Source: Foliamicus sp965115835 (GTDB lineage Bacteria; Pseudomonadota; Gammaproteobacteria; Steroidobacterales; Foliamicaceae). From it: a stretch of DNA of 64,000 bases. Position numbers and translations under genes: made by a program. This document shows positions 36,194-44,670 of the stretch, piece after piece. The number at the start of each line of letters is the position of its first letter. Within the stretch, counting starts at the first letter, position 1. The notes under the pieces were generated by a model that saw only the letters and a list, made by a program, of their open reading frames with translations, did not search any database and was not told where the DNA came from. Where the stretch lies: NCBI GenBank assembly GCA_965115835.1, contig OZ220471.1, positions 2,604,001 through 2,668,000 of the forward strand. Direction: 5' to 3'.

Positions 36194-36709
36194 ATGCTGA
36201 ACATAATCCGCGCTGTCCCCATATTTCTGCTGCTCGTTTTTTCGGCCGCGTCAGCGGCAGGTCAAGTTTCAGACCGTGACCGTTTTGAGCTCTATACGAG
36301 TTGCGCTCCGGTCACGTTGGTTGTTGAAGAATTGTCACAAGACGCAATTGACCTTGGATTAACGGTTGAATCCCTACAAACCCTTGTTCGAAGCAGGCTC
36401 CGCTCTGCTCGGATATATTCAGAATCAGGTAAAGCCTACCTCTATGTGAATGTGAATGTTGTAGGCCAAGCGTTTTCTTTTGATCTCGAATTCAATAAAA
36501 CTCTTTTTGATGTCCTTTACTCTGGTGTTTCGAGTTCCGCATCCGTTTGGAGTTCAGGAGGGGCAGGCACACACGGGAAAGATGCCGGATATATTCGCCA
36601 AGCGGTTTCAGAGAGCACAGACAAATTTATCGACGAATACCTGCGCGTCAACGCGGAGTCCTGCGGCGGACCGTCGGCGCCGGATAATTCAGGCCAACCG
36701 GATGAATGA
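36194..36709 (+). CDS. Small secreted protein of unknown function
   Basis: 171 residues from ATG 36194, chosen because the signal peptide IIRAVPIFLLLVFSAASAAG starts right after it; an upstream ATG at 36152 would put 14 residues in front. The mature part has one Cys near the start (TSCAPV) and one near the end (AESCGG), an alternating helix/strand pattern (LRSARIYSES, AYLYVNVNVVGQAFSFDLEF) and a Gly/Ser-rich loop. Similar to widespread uncharacterised exported proteins. Lower GC than its neighbours. Confidence 0.65.
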   Translation: MLNIIRAVPIFLLLVFSAASAAGQVSDRDRFELYTSCAPVTLVVEELSQDAIDLGLTVESLQTLVRSRLRSARIYSESGKAYLYVNVNVVGQAFSFDLEFNKTLFDVLYSGVSSSASVWSSGGAGTHGKDAGYIRQAVSESTDKFIDEYLRVNAESCGGPSAPDNSGQPDE

Positions 36710-36818
36710 GGCGGCTTTGGTTCGCCGGACGATCCAGCGGCTGTTTCAGGGCGTATTCCGGTTGAAGTTTGGGCTGCACGAATCCCCCTGAGCCGATCTT
36801 CTTGCTGCTGTTGCGCGT

Positions 36819-36991
36819 TCCAGCCTGGCATCGGGCGCCGTACCAGTAAAGACGGAGCACCATAGGCCAGCGGGGTAGCGTAGCTGGATTCCGTCAATAC
36901 GGGGGAAGTTCGCACATTCGCTCGACTTTCTTCAGCATTCCGGCTTGGCATCGGGTTTCGTCCTGGTAAAGACGGAGCGCCATAGCCAGCG
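36819..36991. repeat. 58-bp direct repeat pair in a gene-free stretch
   Basis: 36819-36876 and 36933-36991 share GGCATCGGG, GGTAAAGACGGAG and CCATAG-GCCAGCG blocks with about 80% identity. The whole 36710-37122 stretch has no convincing gene. Confidence 0.55.
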
Positions 36992-37122
36992 CTCACTGCG
37001 ATTTCCCGGCGGGGCCAGCGATCCCGCGCTTGCGCGCCTGACTTGATCGGGCTGCGCTTCTGCGCCGCAAGCGCAAGGCTCGCAATTGCTTGTCGCGTTC
37101 CGGGAGGCGGAGGCGGCGTGCT

Positions 37123-39876
37123 TCAGGTGGCTTCCTGTACGCCGCGGGCGATGCCGTACACGGTGGACTTGAGCGCTGCGTAGAGGTCGCCGGAACATTC
37201 GCGGCCTTCCTCGCGCCAGCAAGAGAGCAATCGCACCTGCAGCAGGTTCATCGGGTCCACGTAAGGATTCCTCAGCCGGATGGAGCGCCGCAGGGCCGGC
37301 TGATCTTCGAGCAGGGCCTTGCGCCGGAAAACCTGCAACAGGTTGTCCAGCGTTCTCTCGTGCTCTTCGACGATGGCCGCAAAGCACGGGGTGTGCAGAT
37401 CGCCCGCCAGACGCGAATAGCGCTCGGCGATTTCCAGGTCGGAACGCGCCAGAGCCAGCTCCAGGTCGCGCAACATGCCGTGCAGGCAGGACCCGTCTTC
37501 GGCAGCCTGCCGCACGGCGGCGAGGCCATGCTCCCCTATTGCCCGCTCGAGCCCCGCGCCGAAGCCGTACCAGCCCGGCAGCAGGTTGCGGCTTTGCGCC
37601 CAGCAAAAGGAGACCAGCGGCCTCGGAAGCTTCACGGCGATCCCCTCCCGCATGCCGCTGCGCCTTGCGGTGGTGGGCATTCGCGCCAGCAGGTCGGCCG
37701 GAGTGGCCCGATCGAAATAATCCGCCATGCCCCGGGGACCGCCCGGAAATGCCCTGTGCGCCTTGCTGCTGCCCCGCACCAGACTGCCCATGATGTCGTC
37801 TTGCGCGCCGCCAGACGCTGTGGCGCCGGCATGCCCGGACTTGGCCAGCAACAGTTCCCCGGCCGCCAGTTCCAGCGACCTCAGCGCGATGCCCTGCATG
37901 CCGTAGCGGAGCCCAGCCCGCTCCCCGGCCTCTGCGTACCTGAACGGATTCTGCAGCTGTTCCGGCGGAATATCGGCCAGCAGGCTGCGCCGCCCGCTGC
38001 GTTCGTACGCGCTTCCCCGGGCCTGAAGGAGCACGGGAGTGGTGCGGTTCTTCGCCACCGCCCGCACCGCCGCCTTTTGCAGCGCCCGAATCGACCACTG
38101 TTCGGACGGCAAATCGAAGTCCGCCCGGGCACGGACCTGATCCACCATCACGAACTGCTGATTGTTGCGATACTCGAGGTGCCGCCGGTAGGCGGGTTCT
38201 TCGAGCAACTGCTCCAGGACGCGGGCGCATTGACGGGCGTCCTGATTGCTCTCGAAAACGGGGATCAGGTCCAGCGGGGTGTGCCCGTCGCTCCTCTCGA
38301 AACCTGCCCAGCGCGCCAGCAGCAGCGCGCTCAGGACATCCGCCGGCTCCGTCACCCCTCCCAGCAGCAATCCCCCCAGGGCGTGTTTGCCGTAGCGTCC
38401 CCTGAGATAGCGAAGAGCATCGAACAGGCCCAGGGCCCGCATCCCCTCGTTGTCGAGGGCCTCCGGCCGCACGATGCCGCGTTCCAGCGCTTTGCGCAGG
38501 CAGCCGAGACGCGCCGCCGGCGTCTCCCAATCCGGTGCGTCGAAGGCCTTGCCCAGGACGCGGCGCAGCAGCGAGGCGCGCTGGCGCACTTCAACGGCCA
38601 GCAGGTGAAAACCGAAGGTCTCCACCCGCCGCGCCAACCGCCGCACGCGCCGCCCGCCGGCAAATGCGCCGCCATGCCTGTCCAGACTGTTGCCCAAGGC
38701 CTCCAGGTCGTCCAGAAACTCCCTCTCGTCGTCGTAGTGGAAGGCGGTATCGAGCGCCGTGGCATGGATGCGCGTCGCCATCAGCCGCAACAGCACACGG
38801 TAGGGCATGTCCCGTTCATCCGGCCCCAGCCGACCGAACACTTCCGGGAAATGTTCGCGATAGACGCGCAAGCGCCGGCCAATGTCCGTCCCGACATCCA
38901 TGCGTCGCCCCGAATGGGTCAGCACATCGGCGAGCGCAAGGCATTCCTCCTCATACAGTTTCAGGACTGCCCGCCGCTGCGTGTCGAACAACTGCCGGAT
39001 GGAGCGCGGAGTAATTTCCGCATCGGCCTCCAGATCGCCGCCGATGGACGAATGAAAGCGGAGCAGGCTGGCGATCTGCGCGTCCCTGGCCTCCTCCCCG
39101 AAGGCGATCGTCATGGCTTCCACAAGCGAGTCGTAGAAGTCGGGACAGGCGGGGTAGATCACCTCGGTGACGAAGTGGAGCAGTTGCTGCACTTCGGCGG
39201 CCACCGTGGTCTCCTCGCGAGGATGCTCCTCGCAATGCCAGATGGCCGTGAGTCTTTCCTGCATGGCCCGCAACAGGCCGTCCACATGCCGCGGCGCGCG
39301 CGGATGGTTGTGCAGCGCCTCCAGAAGCGCCGCAATCCCGGCCTGCTGGCGCAGCACCACGGTGGGCGTTGGTTCCGTGGGATGCCCGGTGAACACGGGG
39401 TTCAGCCGGGTCGAGTTGAGAAGCTCCACCGCCCGCTCCGGATTCATGCCGTCCTTGCGCAACTGCCGGAAAATCGCCTCCGGCCCTCCGCGCTGGGGCT
39501 GGCTGGCGTCGTACAGGTAGGCCCTGCGGCGGCGCACCCGATGCAGTTGTTCGGCGGTGTTGATGGCCTGAAACCAAGTGGCGAACGCCCGCGAGACATC
39601 CTGGGCGCGCCGGTAATCCAGGACGCTCAACAGCTCCACCAGCCGCTCATGCGCGCCGGCGTCGCCGTCGCGCCAGGCAATGGCCAGGCTGCGCGCCGAC
39701 TCGACCGTGTTCAACAATGCCTCGCCCCCCCGGTCGCAGACCATGGCGCCGATCCGACTGCCCAGCTTGTGCACATCCTCACGCAAGGGGACTTCGGTTT
39801 CCGAAAAGCGGATATTGCGCCGCTTGTCGGCCGGCAGCGAGACCGGATGGCGCCTGCGGCCGGATTGCGGCGTCAC
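37123..39876 (-). CDS. ppc: Phosphoenolpyruvate carboxylase homologue with degenerate catalytic loops
   Basis: 917 residues from GTG 39876, near normal length. N-terminal half is clearly PEPC: NPVFTGHPTEPTPTVV (catalytic His about 165), FHSSIGGDLEAD, and FGFHLLAVEVRQ. The C-terminal half keeps MADYFDRATPADLLARMP and FCWAQSRNLLPGWYGFGA. But the two loops that hold catalysis in known enzymes are changed: the GYSDSxKDAG site is replaced around VMVDQVRARADFD, and the FHGRGGxxGRGGGP loop by LQARGSAYERSGRR. The frame is open throughout, so it is not a simple frameshift. Two bases after gshA, so co-expressed. Carboxylase activity is doubtful; a divergent or regulatory homologue is possible. Confidence 0.8.
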   Translation of the reverse strand: MTPQSGRRRHPVSLPADKRRNIRFSETEVPLREDVHKLGSRIGAMVCDRGGEALLNTVESARSLAIAWRDGDAGAHERLVELLSVLDYRRAQDVSRAFATWFQAINTAEQLHRVRRRRAYLYDASQPQRGGPEAIFRQLRKDGMNPERAVELLNSTRLNPVFTGHPTEPTPTVVLRQQAGIAALLEALHNHPRAPRHVDGLLRAMQERLTAIWHCEEHPREETTVAAEVQQLLHFVTEVIYPACPDFYDSLVEAMTIAFGEEARDAQIASLLRFHSSIGGDLEADAEITPRSIRQLFDTQRRAVLKLYEEECLALADVLTHSGRRMDVGTDIGRRLRVYREHFPEVFGRLGPDERDMPYRVLLRLMATRIHATALDTAFHYDDEREFLDDLEALGNSLDRHGGAFAGGRRVRRLARRVETFGFHLLAVEVRQRASLLRRVLGKAFDAPDWETPAARLGCLRKALERGIVRPEALDNEGMRALGLFDALRYLRGRYGKHALGGLLLGGVTEPADVLSALLLARWAGFERSDGHTPLDLIPVFESNQDARQCARVLEQLLEEPAYRRHLEYRNNQQFVMVDQVRARADFDLPSEQWSIRALQKAAVRAVAKNRTTPVLLQARGSAYERSGRRSLLADIPPEQLQNPFRYAEAGERAGLRYGMQGIALRSLELAAGELLLAKSGHAGATASGGAQDDIMGSLVRGSSKAHRAFPGGPRGMADYFDRATPADLLARMPTTARRSGMREGIAVKLPRPLVSFCWAQSRNLLPGWYGFGAGLERAIGEHGLAAVRQAAEDGSCLHGMLRDLELALARSDLEIAERYSRLAGDLHTPCFAAIVEEHERTLDNLLQVFRRKALLEDQPALRRSIRLRNPYVDPMNLLQVRLLSCWREEGRECSGDLYAALKSTVYGIARGVQEAT

Positions 39877-39878
39877 GG

Positions 39879-41432
39879 TCAGGCCCGTCCCAGGTATCGA
39901 GCGAGGAACGGGGCGAAGGGGGGCTCGGTCTGGCTCTCCATCGAGCGCTGGCGCCTGAGCGACGCCGCCGCCTCGTCTTTCAGCGCGCGCCGGCGAGCGG
40001 CGTTCGGCGGTCGTCTGGCTGGCGGCTTCGAGGCGGCCAGCGTCTTCTCCATGCCCCATGCCTGCTGGTCCCAGCCGGCCTGACGCAACTCTTCGAGTAC
40101 GCGGGCGGCGGGCGTGAGCGCCGGGTCGCGCAGTCGCTCCCGGGCCGCTTTCAGGGTTTTTCCGTAGCAACCGCCCGCCGCCACGTCCAGAGCCTCGCAG
40201 ATGGGCGTCAGGCTGTCGCACACCTCGAGTCCCCAGGCGCGCAGGGAAACCTCCTTTCCATCGCGAAACAGTTTCGTGCTTCCGGAGCGGCCCCGCCAGG
40301 CCGTGGCGTCGAGATTGGACAGGGAGGCCAGATGCTCGGCGGCCGACATGCAGGGGCTCTCTTCCAGCAGGCAATACAACAGGAACGCTTCCATCAGGCG
40401 CATCGATTCCGCACTCACTCCCAGCGGCTCGAACGGATCGGCGTCGACCAGCCTCAGCTCCAGATACTCCACGCCACGCCGGCGCAACGCCGTGGCTGCC
40501 CGCTCCCCCTGGCGGATGCGGCGTTTCGGGCGGGCGGGCGAGTAGTACTCGTTCTCGACCTGCAACACGCTGTCCGACAACTGTCGGTACTCGCCGTTTG
40601 CCCGTACGCCGATTCTTGCGTAACCGGCATGCGGCGCATGGATGGCCGCCTCGAGGTCGCGCACATACTCGTGCAGATGGTTCGCCGAAATCACGAGTCC
40701 CGCCTGCAGGGCGCTGGTGTAGCCCAGGCTGCTCATCCTCAGGGAGGTTGCGTGCGGAGCGTACAGGGCGCCGTTGCGGCCCTTCTTCAGGTTCGGGGGG
40801 AGCGCTGCGGACAGGCTGGAGTGAAAGGCGGGCGAGGCTCCGAGAAGATACGTGGGCAACCAGGCCAGCCGGCGCACATTGCGCATCTGGCCCATCATCC
40901 AGGAGGATCGCTTCGCCACCATGCCGGACGGCAGGCCGTCCGGATCGGGTAGCGCGCCCCAGAACTCCGGCGCCGGCGAGTAATTGAAATGGATGCCCGC
41001 GATGGCTTGCATTCGCGGGCCGTAACGGTTGGCCAGTCCCAGCCGGTACACATGCTTGAGCCTGCCGATGTTGGAGGTTCCGTAGCACGCTGGCGGAAGC
41101 TCTTCGTCGGCAAGAATTTCGGGAGGCATGCTGGCCGGCCAGAGGTGTTCCGAGCCGATCCGCTCCAGCACGAATTCGTGCAAGGCCGCCAGCCAGTCGC
41201 CTACCGCATCGTTGGATTTTGCCGGAGGCGTGATCAGTTCGAGCAGGGCTTCCGAAAAGTCCGTGGTGATATAGCGATTCGCAAGCGCCGAACCGAGCGC
41301 CTGCGGGTGCGCGGTCGGCGCGATGCGTCCGTCAGGCGTGACCCGCAAGCACTCGCGTTCCACGCCGCGCAGGCCGCCCGACAACTGCTGCGGGGTCAGC
41401 CGGCGTATCCTTTGCTCGAAGATTGCGCCCAC
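39879..41432 (-). CDS. gshA: Glutamate-cysteine ligase, class I
   Basis: 517 residues from GTG 41432 (E. coli GshA is 518); the frame is open further upstream but without family similarity. It joins Glu and Cys, the first step of glutathione synthesis. Motifs: GVERECLRVTPDG, TDFSEALLELITPP, the HFNYSP substrate region, SSLGYTSALQ, a YLELRLVDADPF block and GKEVSLRAWG. Ends two bases before the PEPC-like gene on the same strand. No gshB in the window. Confidence 0.93.
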   Translation of the reverse strand: MGAIFEQRIRRLTPQQLSGGLRGVERECLRVTPDGRIAPTAHPQALGSALANRYITTDFSEALLELITPPAKSNDAVGDWLAALHEFVLERIGSEHLWPASMPPEILADEELPPACYGTSNIGRLKHVYRLGLANRYGPRMQAIAGIHFNYSPAPEFWGALPDPDGLPSGMVAKRSSWMMGQMRNVRRLAWLPTYLLGASPAFHSSLSAALPPNLKKGRNGALYAPHATSLRMSSLGYTSALQAGLVISANHLHEYVRDLEAAIHAPHAGYARIGVRANGEYRQLSDSVLQVENEYYSPARPKRRIRQGERAATALRRRGVEYLELRLVDADPFEPLGVSAESMRLMEAFLLYCLLEESPCMSAAEHLASLSNLDATAWRGRSGSTKLFRDGKEVSLRAWGLEVCDSLTPICEALDVAAGGCYGKTLKAARERLRDPALTPAARVLEELRQAGWDQQAWGMEKTLAASKPPARRPPNAARRRALKDEAAASLRRQRSMESQTEPPFAPFLARYLGRA

Positions 41433-41676
41433 AACGACACACCCACCGGCGCCTCTTGGCGGCGCGGCTGCATTTCGGAGAACAAGGGGTTTTGAGATTC
41501 CCGGGCGCGTTGCATGCGCCTCGCGCCCATTGTAAGCGCAGCCGGCCAATCGCGCGGCCCCTTGCATGGAGACAAGGCGCGATCAGCGATCAGGTCACAA
41601 GGCCCGGGGCATGGTGCATAATTGACCGGCCATCGGCCAATGTCGCGTAGCCGGAACGCACCGCAGAGAGGAAAAC

Positions 41677-42027
41677 ATGCAACGTATCGCCACGCTCGCC
41701 GCCCTTTCGCTGTTGCTCGCGGGCGGCACAGCCCGGGCAGGCTGTGACTACCCCGACGAGCCCACCATGCCGGACGCTGGGAAAATGACGCTTGAGGAGT
41801 TCAAGGCCGCGATCGCCGAGTTCAAGGAATTCCAGAGCGCGCTCGAGGGCTACCGCAAATGCTTGGACGACGACTTCCAATCGCTCGAAGAAGAAGCTCG
41901 TACGCCAGAGCGCAAGGACTTGTTCGTCAAGCGCCACGACGCTTCCATTGATCGCGAGAAACAGTTGGCAGACCGAATGAACGAACAGATCCGCCTCTGG
42001 AACGAACGCAACAGGAAGGACGACTGA
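41677..42027 (+). CDS. Small exported helical protein
   Basis: 116 residues. Signal peptide IATLAALSLLLAGGTARA, then a mature protein with two Cys (GCDYPDE and YRKCLDDD) and a long acidic amphipathic helix (MTLEEFKAAIAEFKEFQSAL). Such small secreted helical proteins are common in gammaproteobacteria with no set function. Good start: GAGAGGAAAAC just before the ATG. The MITE-like repeat copy 2 begins 24 bases after the stop. Confidence 0.7.
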   Translation: MQRIATLAALSLLLAGGTARAGCDYPDEPTMPDAGKMTLEEFKAAIAEFKEFQSALEGYRKCLDDDFQSLEEEARTPERKDLFVKRHDASIDREKQLADRMNEQIRLWNERNRKDD

Positions 42028-42050
42028 TCGCTCGCAGGCTGTCTTTCAGC

Positions 42051-42176
42051 AGCAACTCCCGCTAACCGCTAACGATGCAAAGTTGTTCGTTCAGGGCCGA
42101 ATACCCGGACTTGTGACCATTCAGGCGTTGGAACGGAACTGATTTTCGAGCATTTTCACGTTTGGCGGGAATTGCT
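42051..42176 (+). repeat. MITE-like interspersed repeat, copy 2 (126 bp)
   Basis: AGCAACTCCCGC at 42051-42062 and GCGGGAATTGCT at 42165-42176 form inverted ends. Seven extra bases (a repeated GCTAACC unit) near the left end explain the greater length. Interior matches copies at 8891 and 54565. Confidence 0.8.
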
Positions 42177-42249
42177 GGTATTTCACGAACGTTTCCGCCG
42201 CATCGCGCAAGCCGGGCCGGCAGGTGGCGGATGGCTTTCGCCTGTCTCC

Positions 42250-42669
42250 CTATTTCCAGAACTCCAGCAATCCGGCAATTTTCCGCAGTTCTTCCCGGAG
42301 ACGGAGCAACGCCTCGCCAGGCGCTTTCCCGGAATCATGGAGATCGTCCCGGCCCGGTTTCGCCACGGAAACGGTGGGCAGGGAGCGGGTGCGTTGCGCG
42401 CCGCGCACGCCGAATGAAACTCCCAGGCCCGGTTCGTTGCCCTGCCTCTCCACAATTTGCCGCGTGATGGCCCGCGCCAGTTCGCGGGCTGGCGGCAGCC
42501 CACAGTCGGCCATGCGTGCGCGAAGCTGATCGCGGTCCAAGCCTCCTGCCATGTTGGTGCGGGCGGCGCCGACTTCTCCGGCTTCGCTTGCAGGCGCAGC
42601 GGTGGCCGATCCCCAGGCAAGCGCCGCTGCGCACGCCAGAGTGGGTATCCATGCGGTGTTCGGGTTCAT
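42250..42669 (-). CDS. Small exported protein of unknown function
   Basis: 139 residues with signal peptide TAWIPTLACAAALAWGSATA. The mature part is charged and Arg-rich with one Cys (MADCGLPPA). No family recognised. Transcribed away from mdh, so the repeat cluster at 42790-43010 lies in their shared upstream region. Confidence 0.5.
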   Translation of the reverse strand: MNPNTAWIPTLACAAALAWGSATAAPASEAGEVGAARTNMAGGLDRDQLRARMADCGLPPARELARAITRQIVERQGNEPGLGVSFGVRGAQRTRSLPTVSVAKPGRDDLHDSGKAPGEALLRLREELRKIAGLLEFWK

Positions 42670-42789
42670 GATGGGTCTCCTGTTTCGATGGCGCCAGTGT
42701 CAGTTGCGGCGCCGGGCAGTGTTCGACTTGTTGCCCCCTTGATGCCGCCGGGCGGACAATTGGTTGCATCGGCGTACAGTCGGGGGACT

Positions 42790-43010
42790 TTCCGTTTGTC
42801 CGGGCGCGCTCCGCCGCCACACCGTCTGGCTGCGGACCAACGGTGTGGATGTCCGTTTGCCCGGGCGCACTCCGCCGCCACGGATCGGGCCGCAGCCTGG
42901 CAATTTCTTGCCTGCGTTATGCCCGGGCGTGCGCCGCCACGCCGTCCGGCTGCGTACCGGCGGTGTGGATGTTCGTTTGTCCGGGCGCGCTCCGCCGCCA
43001 CGGTTCTTGC
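42790..43010. repeat. Four-unit GC-rich repeat cluster upstream of mdh
   Basis: Four copies of a CCGGGCG...CCGCCGCCAC core, near 42799, 42858, 42925 and 42983. Between some of them lies a second shared segment (CCGTC-GGCTGCG-ACC, GGTGTGGATGT). Resembles REP-type intergenic repeats. It fills most of the 400-base gap before mdh; no gene seen there. Confidence 0.6.
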
Positions 43011-43076
43011 GCCAGCGCAGACCCGCCGCACCGCCTGAGGCGATACAATGCCGGCTCCCCCACAAGCCATTGAGCC

Positions 43077-44057
43077 ATGTCACAATCCGCACAGATCGCC
43101 ATAACCGGCGCGGCCGGGCAGATCGGCTACCAGCTTGCCTTCCGCATCGCTTCGGGACAGCTTCTGGGTTACGGACAGCCCCTGACCCTGCGCCTGATCG
43201 AGATTCCTCCCGCCATGAAGGCGCTGGAAGGCGTTGCCATGGAACTTGCCGATTGCGCCTTCGATGCGCTGCACGAGGTGATCGTTACCGACCGTCTGGA
43301 GGAAGGCTTCCGCGGCGCCGAGTACGTCTTCCTGGTGGGGGCCAAGCCGCGAGGACCTGGAATGGAACGCGCCGACTTGCTGGCCGAGAACGCACGGATC
43401 TTTTCCCGCCAGGGGGCGTTGCTGAACGAGCAGGCCGACGAACGAGCCAGGATTGTGGTGGTGGGCAATCCGGCCAACACCAACGCGCTGATCGCGGCCA
43501 CCAACGCGCCGGACATGGACCAGCGCAATTTCTCCGCGATGACCCGGCTGGACCACAACCGGGCCTGCGCGCAACTCGCTGCCCGAACGGGACATCATGC
43601 GAGTTCGGTAGAGCGGATGATTATCTGGGGGAACCATTCGATCACGCAGTATCCGGACCTGTCCCAGGCGCTCGTGGACGGTAAGCCCGCCAGGACCCTG
43701 GTGGACGAAGAGTGGGCCCGGGGCGAGTTCCTGACTACCGTGCAACAGCGCGGCGCCGCGGTGATACGGGCGCGGGGAAGCTCGAGCGCGGGCTCCGCGG
43801 CCAGCGCCGCGGTCGATCACATGCGCGACTGGGCGCACGGCACCGCAGACGGCGATTGGGTGAGCATGGCAGTTCCCAGCGATGGCAGTTACGGCGCTCC
43901 CGAGGGCGTGTTTTTTTCCTATCCCGTACGCTGCGCCGGGGGAGCCTGGGAAATCGTTCCGGGACTGGATCTGGACGAGTTCTCCCAGCAGAAAATCCGG
44001 ATTACCGGCGAGGAGCTGGTGGCCGAAAAGTCCGCAGCGAGCCAGCTTGATCTGTAG
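43077..44057 (+). CDS. mdh: Malate dehydrogenase
   Basis: 326 residues, NAD-dependent oxidation of malate to oxaloacetate in the TCA cycle. Visible: Rossmann ITGAAGQIGYQLAFRIASG, coenzyme Asp/Glu position LRLIEIPP, LVGAKPRGPGMERADLL with the substrate-binding arginines, VVGNPANTNALIA, MTRLDHNRA, the catalytic His in IIWGNHSITQYPD and GSSSAGSAASAAVDHM. This is the cytosolic-type (324-328 residue) family. Start ATG 43077 follows the GC-rich repeat cluster. Confidence 0.96.
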   Translation: MSQSAQIAITGAAGQIGYQLAFRIASGQLLGYGQPLTLRLIEIPPAMKALEGVAMELADCAFDALHEVIVTDRLEEGFRGAEYVFLVGAKPRGPGMERADLLAENARIFSRQGALLNEQADERARIVVVGNPANTNALIAATNAPDMDQRNFSAMTRLDHNRACAQLAARTGHHASSVERMIIWGNHSITQYPDLSQALVDGKPARTLVDEEWARGEFLTTVQQRGAAVIRARGSSSAGSAASAAVDHMRDWAHGTADGDWVSMAVPSDGSYGAPEGVFFSYPVRCAGGAWEIVPGLDLDEFSQQKIRITGEELVAEKSAASQLDL

Positions 44058-44138
44058 GCTGGGAACCTGCCTCGCAAGCCGGATGGAGCGCCGGGTCATG
44101 GTCCGGCCCGGAACCTTCCGGACCCCTCGGAGTTGCGC

Positions 44139-44636
44139 ATGATTCAACGCCCCCTCGCCATTCTGCTCCCCGCAGCGCTGCTGTTCGGATGCGCCCCGCC
44201 GGACACCGACGAAGCTTCCGACGCCGGCGCGCAGCCGCCCGCGGAGTACATCGCGCATGCCGCAGCGAGCCTGCCTCGCCAGCCTTCGCCGGAAGGCGCG
44301 CGGGTGTGGTTCGTTTCTCCTTCGGAAGGTGCGGAAGTGACATCGCCCTTCGTGGTGCAATTCGGCCTGGAGGGGATGGCGCTGCGGCCTGCGGGAGACC
44401 CCGGCGAACACAGCGGCCATCACCACCTTCTCGTGAACACGGATTTGCCGCGCATGGACCTTCCGATCGTCACGGACGACAATCACATTCATTTCGGGCA
44501 GGGGCAGACGAGCGTGGAACTGTCCCTGGAACCCGGCGTCCATACGTTGCAGTTGCTGCTGGGCGACCATCTGCACATTCCCCACGATCCCCCGGTCGTG
44601 TCCTCCGTGCTCACCGTTACAGTGAACCAGGGCTAG
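44139..44636 (+). CDS. DUF4399 lipoprotein, metal-binding candidate
   Basis: 165 residues from ATG 44139. Lipoprotein signal AILLPAALLFGCAPP with Cys at position 17. The DUF4399 core follows: VWFVSPSEGAEVTSPFVVQF, GHHHLLVNTDLP with a His cluster, NHIHFGQGQTSVELSLEPG and LLLGDHLHIPHDPPV. The many His suggest a metal site; function unknown. It lies between mdh and the HMG-CoA synthase gene on the same strand, with about 80 bases to mdh. Confidence 0.8.
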   Translation: MIQRPLAILLPAALLFGCAPPDTDEASDAGAQPPAEYIAHAAASLPRQPSPEGARVWFVSPSEGAEVTSPFVVQFGLEGMALRPAGDPGEHSGHHHLLVNTDLPRMDLPIVTDDNHIHFGQGQTSVELSLEPGVHTLQLLLGDHLHIPHDPPVVSSVLTVTVNQG

Positions 44637-44670
44637 GACGGCGACGGGAGAAAAGGGCCGGTCCGAAACC

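Noticed and set aside
36517..36996. Minus-strand 159-codon frame with repeated GAPSL segments
   Set aside because: The repetition is explained by the 58-bp direct repeat; no start signal or family.
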